DNA of 64,000 nt, from positions 930,001-994,000 of the forward strand of contig JAHBZM010000001.1 of assembly GCA_019635435.1 (NCBI GenBank). Direction: 5' to 3'. Positions within the stretch are counted from its first letter, which is position 1; each line of letters opens with the position of its first letter. The notes below the pieces were generated by a model. That model saw nothing but the letters and a program-made list of their open reading frames with translations, made no database searches and had not been told where the DNA came from. Shown here in pieces: positions 26,574-37,016 of this stretch. A program made the translations under genes and the position numbers. This stretch comes from Ramlibacter sp. (GTDB taxonomy: Bacteria; Pseudomonadota; Gammaproteobacteria; Burkholderiales; Burkholderiaceae_C).

Positions 26574-28630
26574 CGGCCGGCGAGCCGGGCGTCCGCCGCA
26601 GCGATGGCCTGGGTCGCCGCGGCGGCGGGCGGGGCGGCGGGCACAGGGGCGGGCACGGCGGCGGCCGCGACCGACCCGGAGCCCGGCGGCCAGGCCACCT
26701 CGGCCGCATTGCGCGGCTTGCCGATGGGGGCCGTGGCCTGGCCCTTGCGCACGGCCGCCATGTCTTCTTCATTGGGGTACTGGCCGAGCAGCCAGTAGTC
26801 AAACACACGCCGCGCGATCGGCGCCGCATGGGCCGCGCCGAAGCCGGCGTTCTCGACGATCACGGCCAGCGCGATCTTGGGGTCCTCGGCCGGCGCGAAG
26901 GCGATGTACAGCGCATGGTCGCGCTGGTGTTCCGCGAGCTTGGCGGCGTTGTACTTGTCCTTCTGGCCAATGGTCACGGCCTGCGCGGTGCCGGTCTTGC
27001 CACCCGACAGGTAGCCCGCGCCGGTGAAGACGCGGGCCGAGGTGCCCGTCTGGGTCACGCCCACCAAGGCCTTGCGCACGATGGCCACGTTCTCGGGCTT
27101 GAAGCCCAGGTCCACCGGCGGATTGGCCGGCACGGTCTCGCGCTCGCGCGTGACCGAGTCCTGCGTGGCAATCACCAGCTGCGGCTTGTGCTTGATGCCG
27201 TTGTTGGCCAGGATCGCCGTGGCCTGCGCGAGCTGCAGCATGGTGAAGCTGTTGTAGCCCTGGCCAATGCCCAGCGAGATGGTCTCGCCGGCATACCACT
27301 TCTGCTGCTCGGGCCGCTTGTAGTAGCTGCGCTTCCAGGCCTGGTTGGGCAGCACGCCGCGCACCTCGCCATTGATGTCGATGCCGGTGGCCTGGCCAAA
27401 GCCCAGCGGTGCCATGAAGTCGTGTATGGCCTCCACGCCCATCTCGTTGGCCAGCGTGTAGAAGTACACATTGCTCGACTCGACGATGGCGCGGTTCATG
27501 TCCATCGCGCCGCCGCGCTCGTTTTCGGGGCTGCCAAAGCGGTGACCGCCGAACATGAAGAAGCCCGGGTCGTTGATGATGGTCGTGGGCGAGCGCTTGC
27601 CGCTTTGCAGCGCGCCCATGGCCATGAAGGGCTTGTAGGTGGAGCCGGGCGGGTAGGTGCCGCGCAGGGCGCGGTTCAGCAGCGGCTTGTCCAGCGACTC
27701 GTTGAGCATCTGCCAGTTCTCGACGTCGATGCCCTCGACAAACAGGTTGGGGTCGAAGGTCGGCTTGCTCACGAAGGCCAGCACCTGGCCGGTCTTGGGG
27801 TCCAGCGCCACCAGCGCGCCGCGCCGGTCACCGAACATGTCCTCCACCAGCTTCTGCAGCTTGATGTCGATCGACAGGATCACCGTGTTGCCCGGCGTGG
27901 CCGGGATGCTGGCGAGCTTGCGCACCGCGCGCCCGCCGGCCGAGGTCTCGACCTGCTCGACGCCGGTGATGCCGTGCAGCTGCTTCTCAAAGCTCTGCTC
28001 CACGCCGAGCTTGCCGATGTACTCGGTGCCGCGGTAGTTGCCCTGGTCTTCGTCCGACCAGTCGTCCATGGCGTTCTTCTCGGTCTGGTTGATGCGGCCG
28101 ATGTAGCCGATCACGTGGCTGGCCAGCTCGCCCCAGGGGTAGCTGCGAAACAGCCGGGCCTTGATCTCGACGCCCGGAAAGCGGTAGCGCTGCGCGGCGA
28201 AGCGCGCCACCTCCTCGTCGGTCAGGCGGGTGCGCACCGGCAGGGACTCGAAGCTGCGCGACTCGTCCAGCAGCTTCTTGAAGCGGCGCCGGTCGCGGTG
28301 CTGGATCTCCACCACCTGGGCCAGCTCGTCGATGGTCGAGTCCAGGCTGCGCGTGAGCTTGGAGGGCGTGATCTCCAGCGTGTAGGCCGAATAGTTGGTG
28401 GCCAGCACGATGCCGTTGCGGTCCAGGATCAGTCCGCGGTTGGGCACCACGGGCACGATGGTGGTGCGGTTGCTCTCGGCCTGCTCGTCCAGGTCGTCAT
28501 GGCGCACCACCTGCAGGTAGACCAGCCGCGAGGCCAGCAGGATGAAGGCCGCCACCACCACCAGGCTTGCCACCAGCACCCGCGCCCGGAAGCGCGAGAG
28601 ATCGGCTTCGACGTTGCGCAGCTCCGTCAT
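26570..28630 (-). CDS. mrdA: Penicillin-binding protein 2 (elongasome transpeptidase)
   Basis: This class B transpeptidase cross-links lateral-wall peptidoglycan together with MreBCD and RodA. The 686-residue product has one N-terminal membrane anchor (VLVASLVVVAAFILLASRLVYL), a PBP dimer domain, and catalytic motifs STYKP (SxxK), SSN in VESSNVYFY and KTGTAQ. Its alanine- and proline-rich C-terminal tail (about 40 residues) is probably disordered. The ATG at 28630 is preferred; the frame runs on upstream only because a repeat lies there. It follows mreD after a gap of 85 bp that contains that repeat. RodA, often next, is not found downstream here. Confidence 0.95.
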   Translation of the reverse strand: MTELRNVEADLSRFRARVLVASLVVVAAFILLASRLVYLQVVRHDDLDEQAESNRTTIVPVVPNRGLILDRNGIVLATNYSAYTLEITPSKLTRSLDSTIDELAQVVEIQHRDRRRFKKLLDESRSFESLPVRTRLTDEEVARFAAQRYRFPGVEIKARLFRSYPWGELASHVIGYIGRINQTEKNAMDDWSDEDQGNYRGTEYIGKLGVEQSFEKQLHGITGVEQVETSAGGRAVRKLASIPATPGNTVILSIDIKLQKLVEDMFGDRRGALVALDPKTGQVLAFVSKPTFDPNLFVEGIDVENWQMLNESLDKPLLNRALRGTYPPGSTYKPFMAMGALQSGKRSPTTIINDPGFFMFGGHRFGSPENERGGAMDMNRAIVESSNVYFYTLANEMGVEAIHDFMAPLGFGQATGIDINGEVRGVLPNQAWKRSYYKRPEQQKWYAGETISLGIGQGYNSFTMLQLAQATAILANNGIKHKPQLVIATQDSVTRERETVPANPPVDLGFKPENVAIVRKALVGVTQTGTSARVFTGAGYLSGGKTGTAQAVTIGQKDKYNAAKLAEHQRDHALYIAFAPAEDPKIALAVIVENAGFGAAHAAPIARRVFDYWLLGQYPNEEDMAAVRKGQATAPIGKPRNAAEVAWPPGSGSVAAAAVPAPVPAAPPAAAATQAIAAADARLAGR

Positions 28631-28640
28631 GGCGTGAGCG

Positions 28641-28693
28641 CCGCCGGGCCGCCCCAAGGCGCGAAGGCCCCCCCGGGGGGCAGCGCAGTACAT
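28641..28693 (+). repeat. GC-rich dispersed repeat, family A, copy 1
   Basis: The copy reads GCCGGGCCGCCCC, then a variable stretch, then CCCCCCGGGGGGCAGCGCAGTAC. It lies between mreD and mrdA and explains a spurious upstream extension of the mrdA frame. The same pattern occurs at 53958-54005 and, inverted, at 58257-58312. Confidence 0.65.
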
Positions 28694-28715
28694 GAAGTGA
28701 CAAGCGTGGGGGTCA

Positions 28716-29234
28716 TCACAAGGGCCTATTTTCGTCCGGGTCGGGCGCCCGGCGCTGCGGCGCCAGCAAGACCACGCTGACGACCGGCCATAGCACCGAT
28801 TCGATCACCGGCGCCAGCAGCAGGCCCAGCCCGGGGAACGGCGCGCCGCCCAGCATGCGCACCGCAAGCTCGATCAGGTGGGCCGCGGCGAACAGCGGCA
28901 GCACCTGCACGGCCTGCGAGGGCACCGAGAACCACAGCAGGCGGCGGTGGATGGTGATCGCGAAATAGCTCAGCGTGGTGTAGGCCAGCGCGTGCTGGCC
29001 CAGCAGGGCCGCCTGGTGCACGTCCATGGCCAGCCCGAACACGAAGGCCGCGCCGATGCCCACGCGCTGCGGCTGGTGCACGCTCCAGAACACCAGCACC
29101 AGCACCAGGAAGTCGGGCATCCAGGTCGCGCGGCCCAGCGGCAGCATGTTCAGCAGCAGGGCCGCCAGCAGCGTGCCCCAGATGAACAGCGGGTTGGCGG
29201 GCAGCAGCAGTTGCTGGCCCGGTCGCATGATCAT
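28716..29234 (-). CDS. mreD: Rod-shape-determining protein MreD
   Basis: This small polytopic membrane protein (172 residues) has about five hydrophobic helices (LFIWGTLLAALLLNMLPLG, FLVLVLVFWSVHQ, IGAAFVFGLAMDVHQAALLGQHAL, and others) and the family's FGLAMDV motif. It links MreC to PBP2 and RodA in the elongasome. GGAGG lies 6 bp before the ATG at 29234. It sits 16 bp after mreC in the mreBCD-mrdA order. Confidence 0.92.
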   Translation of the reverse strand: MIMRPGQQLLLPANPLFIWGTLLAALLLNMLPLGRATWMPDFLVLVLVFWSVHQPQRVGIGAAFVFGLAMDVHQAALLGQHALAYTTLSYFAITIHRRLLWFSVPSQAVQVLPLFAAAHLIELAVRMLGGAPFPGLGLLLAPVIESVLWPVVSVVLLAPQRRAPDPDENRPL

Positions 29235-29250
29235 GGGCGGCCTCCGGGTT

Positions 29251-30171
29251 TCATCGCTTGTTGCCCTTGCGGCTGGGGGCGGGGGCCGGGTCTTCCACGG
29301 CGGGCCGCGGCGGGAGCTGCCCCGCCAGCGGCTTGAGCACCATCACATGGCGGGTGGCCGTGACCTGGGCCTGCGGGGTGCAGTGGATGCGGGCAAAGCC
29401 CGAGTCGGCGCGCCGCTCGATGCGGTCCACTGTGGCCACGGGCAGGCCCGCGGGGTAGATGCCATCGACCCCGCTGGTGGTCAGCAGGTCGCCGGTCTGC
29501 ACGTCGGCATTGCCGGCCATGAAGCGCAGTTCGAGCGCGCCGCCATGCGAGGGCTCGCCAAAGGCCACGCTGCGCGCGCCGGTACGCACGTTGAGCACGG
29601 GGATGGCCTGTTCGCTGTCGATCACCAGCGTCACCTCGCTGATCAGCGGGTGCACCCGCGTGACCTGGCCCAGCACGCCCGATTCGTCGATCACCGGCGA
29701 ACCCGGCTCGACGCCCTGGACCAGCCCCTTGTCAATGACGACCTTGCGGGTGTAGGGGTCGGCCGCGTCATACAGCACCTCGGCCGCCTGGCTGGGCGTG
29801 GTGAGCTTGTCGCGCAGGGCCAGCAGCTTGCGCAGCCGGGCGTTCTCCAGCATCAGCAGCTCGACCTGGCCCGCGCGCTGGGCCTGCAGCGTGAGCTTGA
29901 GGCGGGCCGCCTCCTCGCTGGCCTGGGCGGCCTTGAGGTCTTCGAAATAAGCGCCGCCGTCGCGCAGCAGCAGCACCGGCCGCATGGCCAGCCACTGCAC
30001 CGGGTACAGCGCCGTGGCGACCGCCGCGCGCAGCGGCTGGGTGATGCGAAAGCGCACGTCGGCCACCATCAGGAACAGGGCCAGCGCGCTGCAGACCATC
30101 AGCTTGGACAGCGCGGACGGGCCCTGCTTGAAGAAGGGCGGTGGCGTGCGGTCGAGCGTTCCCAGTGGCAA
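29251..30171 (-). CDS. mreC: Rod-shape-determining protein MreC
   Basis: MreC (306 residues) has an N-terminal membrane anchor (LMVCSALALFLMVADVRF), a coiled-coil stretch (about 70-115, LKAAQASEEAARLKLTLQ), and the periplasmic beta domain (VIDKGLVQGVEPGSPVIDESG, LLTTSGVDGIYPAGLPVATV). The start is a TTG at 30171 giving MPLGTLDRTPPPFFKQG, a conserved-looking N-terminus with no ATG alternative. It scaffolds PBP2 in cell elongation. Confidence 0.93.
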   Translation of the reverse strand: MPLGTLDRTPPPFFKQGPSALSKLMVCSALALFLMVADVRFRITQPLRAAVATALYPVQWLAMRPVLLLRDGGAYFEDLKAAQASEEAARLKLTLQAQRAGQVELLMLENARLRKLLALRDKLTTPSQAAEVLYDAADPYTRKVVIDKGLVQGVEPGSPVIDESGVLGQVTRVHPLISEVTLVIDSEQAIPVLNVRTGARSVAFGEPSHGGALELRFMAGNADVQTGDLLTTSGVDGIYPAGLPVATVDRIERRADSGFARIHCTPQAQVTATRHVMVLKPLAGQLPPRPAVEDPAPAPSRKGNKR

Positions 30172-30243
30172 GGTGCTAGCCCCCCGGATGTGAAAAAGCC
30201 GGCCACGTTGCCCACGCGCCGGCTTGTGTCCTGGCCTTCATGC

Positions 30244-31395
<1,152 letters not shown>

Positions 31396-31490
31396 TCAAA
31401 GGCGGGATAATACTCCATCCCCTGTGAATAACTGGTCCGCTCGAGGCCGAAATTTCGCGTTTACATCTGGTTTCGCTGGCATTTTTTCCT

Positions 31491-31790
31491 ATGGCTCTGA
31501 CCCCCCAAGACATCAGCCGCATCGCCAATCTGGCAAGGCTGGAACTGCGCCCTGAAGAAAGCGAGCGCATGCTGACCCAAATCAATGGCTTCTTCAACAT
31601 CGTGGAGCAGATGCGTGCTGTGGATACCGCGGGCATCGAGCCCCTGGCGCACCCCGTGGCGGCCATCCAGACGGTGGCTTTGCGCCTGCGCGACGACGTG
31701 GCCAGCGAGCCCGACCAGCGCGAGGCCAACCAGCGCAGCGCCCCGGCCGTCGAACGCGGCCTGTTCCTCGTGCCCAAGGTGATCGAATGA
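31491..31790 (+). CDS. gatC: Glutamyl/aspartyl-tRNA amidotransferase subunit C
   Basis: The 99-residue subunit begins [20 protein letters not shown], the standard GatC start, and ends in [15 protein letters not shown]. It stabilises the GatA-GatB heterodimer. It overlaps gatA by ATGA. The gatCAB set lets the cell make Gln-tRNA and/or Asn-tRNA by transamidation of misacylated Glu- or Asp-tRNA. Confidence 0.95.
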   Translation: MALTPQDISRIANLARLELRPEESERMLTQINGFFNIVEQMRAVDTAGIEPLAHPVAAIQTVALRLRDDVASEPDQREANQRSAPAVERGLFLVPKVIE

Positions 31791-33250
31791 GCGACCTGCA
31801 TGAACTGACGGTCGCCGGCCTGGCGGCCCGCTTGAAGGCGCGCGAGGTGTCGGCGGTCGAAGCCGCGCAGCATTTCCTGGCGCGCGGCCGGGCCCACGCC
31901 TCGCTGGGCGCCTACCTGGCCACCGACGAGGCCGTGACGCTGGCCCAGGCCCGCGCGGTGGATGCGCAGATGGCCGCGGGCACCGCCGGCGTCCTGGCGG
32001 GTGTGCCGATCGCGCACAAGGACATTTTTGTGACGCGTGATTTCGCCAGCACCGCGGGCTCGAAGATGCTCGAGGGCTACCGCTCGCCGTTTGACGCGAC
32101 CGTGGTGCGCCTGCTCGCACAGGCCGGCGCGGTCACGCTGGGCAAGCTCAACTGCGACGAGTTCGCCATGGGTTCGTCCAACGAGAATTCAGCCTTCCAC
32201 GCCGCGAAGAACCCCTGGGATGTCACGCGCATTCCGGGCGGCTCCTCGGGCGGCAGCGCGGTGGCGGTGGCGGCGCGCCTGGCGCCCGCGGCCACGGGCA
32301 CCGACACCGGCGGCTCGATCCGCCAGCCGGCCTCGTTCTGCGGCATCACCGGCATCAAGCCCACCTACGGCCGCGCGTCGCGCTACGGCATGATTGCGTT
32401 TGCGTCCAGCCTGGACCAGGCCGGCGCGATGGCCCGCACCGCCGAGGACTGCGCGCTGCTGCTCAGCGTGATGTGCGGCCCCGACCTGGACCGCGACTCC
32501 ACCTCGCTGGATGTGCCGGCCGAGGACTACTCGCTCGCGCTCAACGCCCCGCTGGACGGCCTGCGTATCGGTGTGCCGAAGGAGTTTTTTGACGACGGCC
32601 TGTCGGCCGATGTGCGCGCCGCGGTGGACGGCGCGCTCAAGGAATACGAGAAGCTCGGCGCGAAGCTGGTGCCGATTTCGCTGCCGCGCACCCGGCTGTC
32701 GATCCCGGTGTACTACATCATTGCGCCGGCCGAAGCCTCGAGCAACCTGAGCCGGTTTGACGGCGTGAAGTTCGGCCACCGCGCCACGCAGTACGCCGAC
32801 CTCAACGACATGTACCGCAAGACGCGGGCCGAGGGTTTTGGCGACGAGGTCAAGCGCCGCATCATGACCGGCACCTACGTGCTCAGCCACGGCTACTACG
32901 ACGCCTACTACCTGCAGGCGCAGAAGATCCGCCGCATGATCGCCGACGATTTCCAGCAGGCCTTTGCGCAGTGCGACCTGATCGCCGGCCCAGTGGCGCC
33001 CAGCGTGGCGTGGAAGCTTGGTGGTCATGGCAACGACCCGCTGGCCGACTACCTGGCTGACATCTTCACGCTGCCGGCCTCGCTGGCCGGCCTGCCCGGC
33101 ATGAGCGTGCCCTGCGGCACCGGCGAAGGCGGCATGCCCGTGGGCCTGCAGCTGATCGGCAATTATTTTGGCGAGGCGAAGCTGCTCAACGCGGCCCACC
33201 GCTTCCAGCAGGCGACCGACTGGCACCAGCGCGCGCCGCAGGGGTTTTGA
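31787..33250 (+). CDS. gatA: Glutamyl/aspartyl-tRNA amidotransferase subunit A
   Basis: The amidase-signature enzyme (487 residues) releases ammonia from glutamine for transamidation. The Ser-cisSer-Lys triad is visible: Lys in [13 protein letters not shown], and both serines in the glycine/serine-rich [20 protein letters not shown] and [15 protein letters not shown]. Overlaps gatC and is followed by gatB after 1 bp, so the three genes are coupled. Confidence 0.96.
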   Translation: MSDLHELTVAGLAARLKAREVSAVEAAQHFLARGRAHASLGAYLATDEAVTLAQARAVDAQMAAGTAGVLAGVPIAHKDIFVTRDFASTAGSKMLEGYRSPFDATVVRLLAQAGAVTLGKLNCDEFAMGSSNENSAFHAAKNPWDVTRIPGGSSGGSAVAVAARLAPAATGTDTGGSIRQPASFCGITGIKPTYGRASRYGMIAFASSLDQAGAMARTAEDCALLLSVMCGPDLDRDSTSLDVPAEDYSLALNAPLDGLRIGVPKEFFDDGLSADVRAAVDGALKEYEKLGAKLVPISLPRTRLSIPVYYIIAPAEASSNLSRFDGVKFGHRATQYADLNDMYRKTRAEGFGDEVKRRIMTGTYVLSHGYYDAYYLQAQKIRRMIADDFQQAFAQCDLIAGPVAPSVAWKLGGHGNDPLADYLADIFTLPASLAGLPGMSVPCGTGEGGMPVGLQLIGNYFGEAKLLNAAHRFQQATDWHQRAPQGF

Positions 33251-33251
33251 G

Positions 33252-34745
33252 ATGAGCGAGACGACCTTGAACCCGTTTGAACAGGCCCAGGCGGGCCGGC
33301 CCACCGGCCCGCTGGTGCGGGGCTATGAAGTCATCATCGGCTTCGAGACCCATGCCCAGCTGTCCACGCAAAGCAAGATCTTCAGCCGCGCGCCCACGGC
33401 GTTTGGCGCCGAGCCCAACACCCAGGCCTGCGCGGTGGACCTGGCGCTGCCCGGCACGCTGCCCGTGATGAACAAGGGCGCGGTCGAGCGCGCCATCGAG
33501 TTCGGCCTGGCGGTCAACGCCACCATCGCGCCGCACAGCGTGTTCGCGCGCAAGAACTACTTCTACCCCGACCTGCCCAAGGGCTACCAGATCAGCCAGT
33601 TCGAGATTCCGGTGGTGCAGGGCGGCAGCGTGGAGTTCTATCTTTCTGACGAAAAGAAAAGCGTGCGCCTGGTGCGCGCCCACCTCGAGGAAGACGCGGG
33701 CAAGTCGCTGCATGAAGACTTCATTGGCCAAAGCGGCATCGACCTGAACCGCGCCGGCACGCCGCTGCTGGAGATCGTCACCGAGCCCGACATGCGCTCC
33801 ACCGCCGAGGCCGTGGCCTACGCGAAGGAGCTGCACAAGATCGTGACCTGGATCGGCATCTGCGACGGCAACATGCAGGAAGGTTCGTTCCGCTGCGACG
33901 CCAACGTCTCGGTGCGCAAGCCCGGTGAGCCGCTGGGCACGCGGCGCGAGATCAAGAACCTCAACAGCTTCAAGTTCATGCAGCAGGCGATCGACTACGA
34001 GATCCGCTGGCAGATCGAGGAGCTCGAGGACGGCCGCGCGATCCAGCAGGCCACCGTGCTGTTCGACCCCGACACCGGCGAGACCCGCGCCATGCGCACC
34101 AAGGAGGACGCGGCCGATTACCGCTACTTCCCCGACCCCGACCTGCCGCCGCTGGTGGTGGCGCCGCAGTGGGTGGAGCGCGTGCGCTCGCAGATGGCCG
34201 AGCTGCCGCGCGTGATGGCCGCGCGCTTCGTGGCCGACTACGGCCTGCCCGAGTACGACGCGACCACGCTCACGCAGAGCAAGGCCATGGCCGCGTACTT
34301 CGAGGCCGCGGCCAGGGCCAGTGGCCAGCCCAAGCTGGCCAGCAACTGGGTCATGGGCGAGATCTCGCGCCGGCTCAACATGGAGGACCTGGCCATCGAC
34401 GCTGCACCGGTCACGCCCGCGCAACTCGGCGCGCTGATCGTGCGCATTGCAGACAACACGGTGTCCAACAGCGCGGCACGCCAGGTCTTCGAGGCGCTGT
34501 GGACGGGCGAAGGCGGCGATGTGGACACCGTGATCGAGGCCAAGGGCCTCAAGCAGATGAACGACACCGGCGCGCTGGAAAAGATCATCGACGAGGTGAT
34601 TGCCGCCAATCCCGACAACGTGGCCCAGTTCAAGGCCGGCAAGGACAAGGCCTTCAATGCGCTGGTGGGTCAGGCCATGAAGGCCAGCAAGGGCAAGGGC
34701 AACCCGCAGCAGGTCAACGAGCTGCTGCGCAAGAAACTGCAGTGA
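33252..34745 (+). CDS. gatB: Glutamyl/aspartyl-tRNA amidotransferase subunit B
   Basis: This subunit (497 residues) phosphorylates and amidates the misacylated aminoacyl-tRNA. Motifs are [20 protein letters not shown], the metal-binding stretch with [47 protein letters not shown] and the C-terminal YqeY-like tail ending in [13 protein letters not shown]. The start at 33252 gives a normal length. A terminator-like hairpin follows the stop by a few bases. Confidence 0.96.
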   Translation: MSETTLNPFEQAQAGRPTGPLVRGYEVIIGFETHAQLSTQSKIFSRAPTAFGAEPNTQACAVDLALPGTLPVMNKGAVERAIEFGLAVNATIAPHSVFARKNYFYPDLPKGYQISQFEIPVVQGGSVEFYLSDEKKSVRLVRAHLEEDAGKSLHEDFIGQSGIDLNRAGTPLLEIVTEPDMRSTAEAVAYAKELHKIVTWIGICDGNMQEGSFRCDANVSVRKPGEPLGTRREIKNLNSFKFMQQAIDYEIRWQIEELEDGRAIQQATVLFDPDTGETRAMRTKEDAADYRYFPDPDLPPLVVAPQWVERVRSQMAELPRVMAARFVADYGLPEYDATTLTQSKAMAAYFEAAARASGQPKLASNWVMGEISRRLNMEDLAIDAAPVTPAQLGALIVRIADNTVSNSAARQVFEALWTGEGGDVDTVIEAKGLKQMNDTGALEKIIDEVIAANPDNVAQFKAGKDKAFNALVGQAMKASKGKGNPQQVNELLRKKLQ

Positions 34746-34749
34746 CCGG

Positions 34750-34773
34750 GCAGGGCAGTTTTGCTCTGCTTTT
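34750..34773 (+). terminator. Rho-independent terminator after gatB
   Basis: GCAGGGCA (34750-34757) pairs with TGCTCTGC (34762-34769), one wobble pair, around a 4-base loop, and TTTT follows. It lies 4 bp after the gatB stop. Its right flank runs into a family B dispersed repeat that separates gatB from a convergent gene. Confidence 0.6.
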
Positions 34774-34812
34774 GATAGCTGAAAGTGCCCGCCCCGCCTG
34801 GACTACGGGTAC
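34771..34812 (+). repeat. Dispersed repeat, family B, copy after gatB
   Basis: The copy reads TTTGATAGC, then GTGCCCGCCCC, then GCCTGGACTAC. It closely matches the inverted copy at 39598-39650 and the copy at 62472-62535. It also overlaps the last codons of the convergent DUF4124-type gene. Confidence 0.6.
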
Positions 34813-35459
34813 TTTCTTTCCGAAACCTGGCCGCGCAGGGCCCACATGCGGCGCAACTGGTCGAGTTCGTCGTCAAAGCGCGTGTGCACGCGCTTCTTCT
34901 CGTCTTCCTGGTTGGCGATGAAGCGCTTCTGGGCGGCCTGTTGATGGTCGTTTTCCTCGATCTGGCGCTTCAGCGTGGCCGGGATCTTGCTCGGGTCGCG
35001 CTTGTAGAAATCAGCCTCGGCGTTGAGCTTGCGGCGCTGCTCCAGCAGTTCGGCCGTGCGCTTGTCGGCGCTCTTGATCACCTCGTCGATCTGCTCGATC
35101 GCGACGCTGCGCTCCTTGTCGTGCGCGGCGCGGTCGGGGTAGCGCGCCAGCAGCGCTCGCTCGCGCCGGCGTTCGTCGGCCTGGCGGTTGCGCTCCTCGG
35201 CCTCCTTGCGCGCGGCCTCTTCCTTGGCGGCACGCTCTTCGGCCGTCAGGGTGGGCCCCACCAGGCGCTTGACCGTGCCGCTGGGGTTGAGCTCTTTCTG
35301 CACGCGGTCGTTGCAGGCCGCGATCGGGCGGTCTGAGGTCAGGCGCCGGCCCTGCGCGTCCACGCAGGTGTAGATGCCCGGTTGTTGTGCGAGGGAATGC
35401 GTCGCAATGCCCGAGAGCAAGCCCCCCAGCATCAGTGATTTCAATCCATCCACAATCAT
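34803..35459 (-). CDS. Exported DUF4124-type protein with coiled coil
   Basis: The 218-residue product starts with a signal peptide (MIVDGLKSLMLGGLLSGIAT, cut near SLAQQ). A short DUF4124-like beta segment follows (GIYTCVDAQGRRLTSDRPIAACNDR). Then comes a long charged coiled coil (about 85-215, rich in E, R, K and A: AAKEEAARKEAEERNRQ, DERRRERALLARYPDRAAHD). Family members are periplasmic proteins of unknown function. I start at the ATG at 35459 because the frame upstream lacks a protein-like sequence. Confidence 0.8.
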   Translation of the reverse strand: MIVDGLKSLMLGGLLSGIATHSLAQQPGIYTCVDAQGRRLTSDRPIAACNDRVQKELNPSGTVKRLVGPTLTAEERAAKEEAARKEAEERNRQADERRRERALLARYPDRAAHDKERSVAIEQIDEVIKSADKRTAELLEQRRKLNAEADFYKRDPSKIPATLKRQIEENDHQQAAQKRFIANQEDEKKRVHTRFDDELDQLRRMWALRGQVSERKYP

Positions 35460-35482
35460 CGAGCCCAACAGACCTGCCTTGT

Positions 35483-36166
35483 TCAGTCGTTCACACCGTA
35501 TCTCTGTCTGTACGCAAGAACCGGTGCATGGTGCGCGCCCAGACTGTCGCTTTGGCGACTCTCGAGATACTGCAGCAAGTCGGCCAGCCGTGCAATCGAA
35601 CAAACCTGCAGGCCGAGCTGGCGGCGGACGTACTGCACGGCGCTGTGGTCCACGTCCACGCCGTTCTCGGTGGCCTTTTCCTGGCGGTCCAGCGCAATGG
35701 CCACGGCGTGGGGCGTGGCCCCGGCCGCGCGGATGATGGCGATGGACTCGCGCGCCGCCGTGCCGGCCGACATCACGTCGTCCACGATCAGCACCCGGCC
35801 CTGCACCGGCGCGCCCACCAGGGTGCCACCTTCGCCGTGGTCCTTGGCTTCCTTGCGGTTGTAGGCGTAGGGCACGTTGCGGCCCAGCCGCGCCAGCTCG
35901 ATGGCCACCGCGGCCGCCAGCGGAATGCCCTTGTAGGCCGGGCCGAAGATCATGTCGAACCCGATGCCGCTGGCCAGGATGCGCTGTGCATAGAATTGCG
36001 CGAGCCGGCCCAGCTTGGCGCCATCGTCAAACAGGCCGGCGTTGAAGAAGTACGGCGACAGCCGGCCCGCCTTGGTCTTGAACTCGCCAAAGCGCAGCAC
36101 GCCTGAATCCACCGAGAATTGCACGAAGTCCTGGGCCAGCGCGTCTGCGCCCGCATCAACCGCCAT
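35483..36166 (-). CDS. pyrE: Orotate phosphoribosyltransferase
   Basis: PyrE (227 residues) makes orotidine 5-phosphate from orotate and PRPP in pyrimidine synthesis. The PRPP-binding motif VLIVDDVMSAGTAARES is intact, as are GFDMIFGPAYKGIPLAAA and YAYNRKEAKDHGEGG. The ATG at 36166 faces the divergent xth gene; the two ATG codons overlap by two bases. The DUF4124-type gene follows 23 bp downstream. Confidence 0.95.
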   Translation of the reverse strand: MAVDAGADALAQDFVQFSVDSGVLRFGEFKTKAGRLSPYFFNAGLFDDGAKLGRLAQFYAQRILASGIGFDMIFGPAYKGIPLAAAVAIELARLGRNVPYAYNRKEAKDHGEGGTLVGAPVQGRVLIVDDVMSAGTAARESIAIIRAAGATPHAVAIALDRQEKATENGVDVDHSAVQYVRRQLGLQVCSIARLADLLQYLESRQSDSLGAHHAPVLAYRQRYGVND

Positions 36167-36968
36167 GGGGAAATCCTTGTTCAAGTTAACCAGCCTCAAC
36201 CTCAACGGAATCCGTTCCGCCGCCAGCAAGGGTGTCGAAGCCTGGGTCGCGAAGACCAAGCCGGATTGTATTTGTGTGCAGGAGGTCAAGGCCCAGGCCG
36301 CGGATGTGAGCGGCCGCTTCGAGGAACTGGCTGGCCTGAAGGGCCATTTTCACTTCGCACAGAAGAAGGGCTACTCGGGCGTGGCGGTGTACACGCGCCT
36401 TGAGCCCAGCGACGTGGTGGTGGGCTGGGACGGGGGTGAATTCGATGCCGAAGGCCGCTACGTGGAACTGCGCTTTGACACGCCCCGGCGCAAGCTGTCC
36501 ATCATCAGCGCCTACTTTCCCAGTGGCTCGTCAGGCGAGGAACGGCAGCAGGCCAAGTTCCGCTTCCTGGCCGGGTTTGACCCGCACCTGGTCGGGCTCA
36601 AGAAAAAGCGCGAATTCATCCTGTGCGGCGACATCAACATTGCCCACAAGGAGCAGGACCTGAAAAACTGGCGCAGCAACCAGAAAAACAGCGGCTTTCT
36701 GCCCGAAGAGCGCGCCTGGATGACAAAACTGTTGGACGAAAGAGGCCTGGTCGACGTTTATCGTCAACTCCAGCCCACGGCCACCGACACCGCCTACACC
36801 TGGTGGAGCAACCGCGGCCAGGCCTACCTCAACAACGTCGGGTGGCGCCTGGACTACCACCTGGCCACGCCCGCGCTGGCGGCGCTGGCGCGCAGCGAAG
36901 CGATCTACAAGGGCGAGAAGTTTTCGGACCACGCGCCGATCACGGTGGAGTACGAACTCGCGCTGTAG
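36165..36968 (+). CDS. xth: Exodeoxyribonuclease III
   Basis: This AP endonuclease and 3'-5' exonuclease (267 residues from this ATG) repairs abasic sites. Motifs are LTSLNLNGIRSA, CICVQEVKAQ (metal-ligand Glu), GYSGVAVYTR, FILCGDINIAHKEQDLKNWR (catalytic Asp and Asn), YTWWSNRG and SDHAPITVEYEL (final His). The ATG at 36165 overlaps the divergent pyrE ATG; a TTG at 36177 (giving a start of LFKLTSLNLNG) has GGGGA upstream and fits the family N-terminus better, so the start may be there. Confidence 0.92.
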   Translation: MGKSLFKLTSLNLNGIRSAASKGVEAWVAKTKPDCICVQEVKAQAADVSGRFEELAGLKGHFHFAQKKGYSGVAVYTRLEPSDVVVGWDGGEFDAEGRYVELRFDTPRRKLSIISAYFPSGSSGEERQQAKFRFLAGFDPHLVGLKKKREFILCGDINIAHKEQDLKNWRSNQKNSGFLPEERAWMTKLLDERGLVDVYRQLQPTATDTAYTWWSNRGQAYLNNVGWRLDYHLATPALAALARSEAIYKGEKFSDHAPITVEYELAL

Positions 36969-37016
36969 CGGGCTCAGCAGCATGGCCGACGCTCTGCGCC
37001 GCTGCCGGGGGTAGGA

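Noticed and set aside
26450..28780. Open frame of 776 codons on the plus strand opposite mrdA
   Set aside because: Its translation is His-, Gly- and Arg-rich with no domain, as expected for an antisense frame in GC-rich DNA; mrdA on the other strand has all catalytic motifs.
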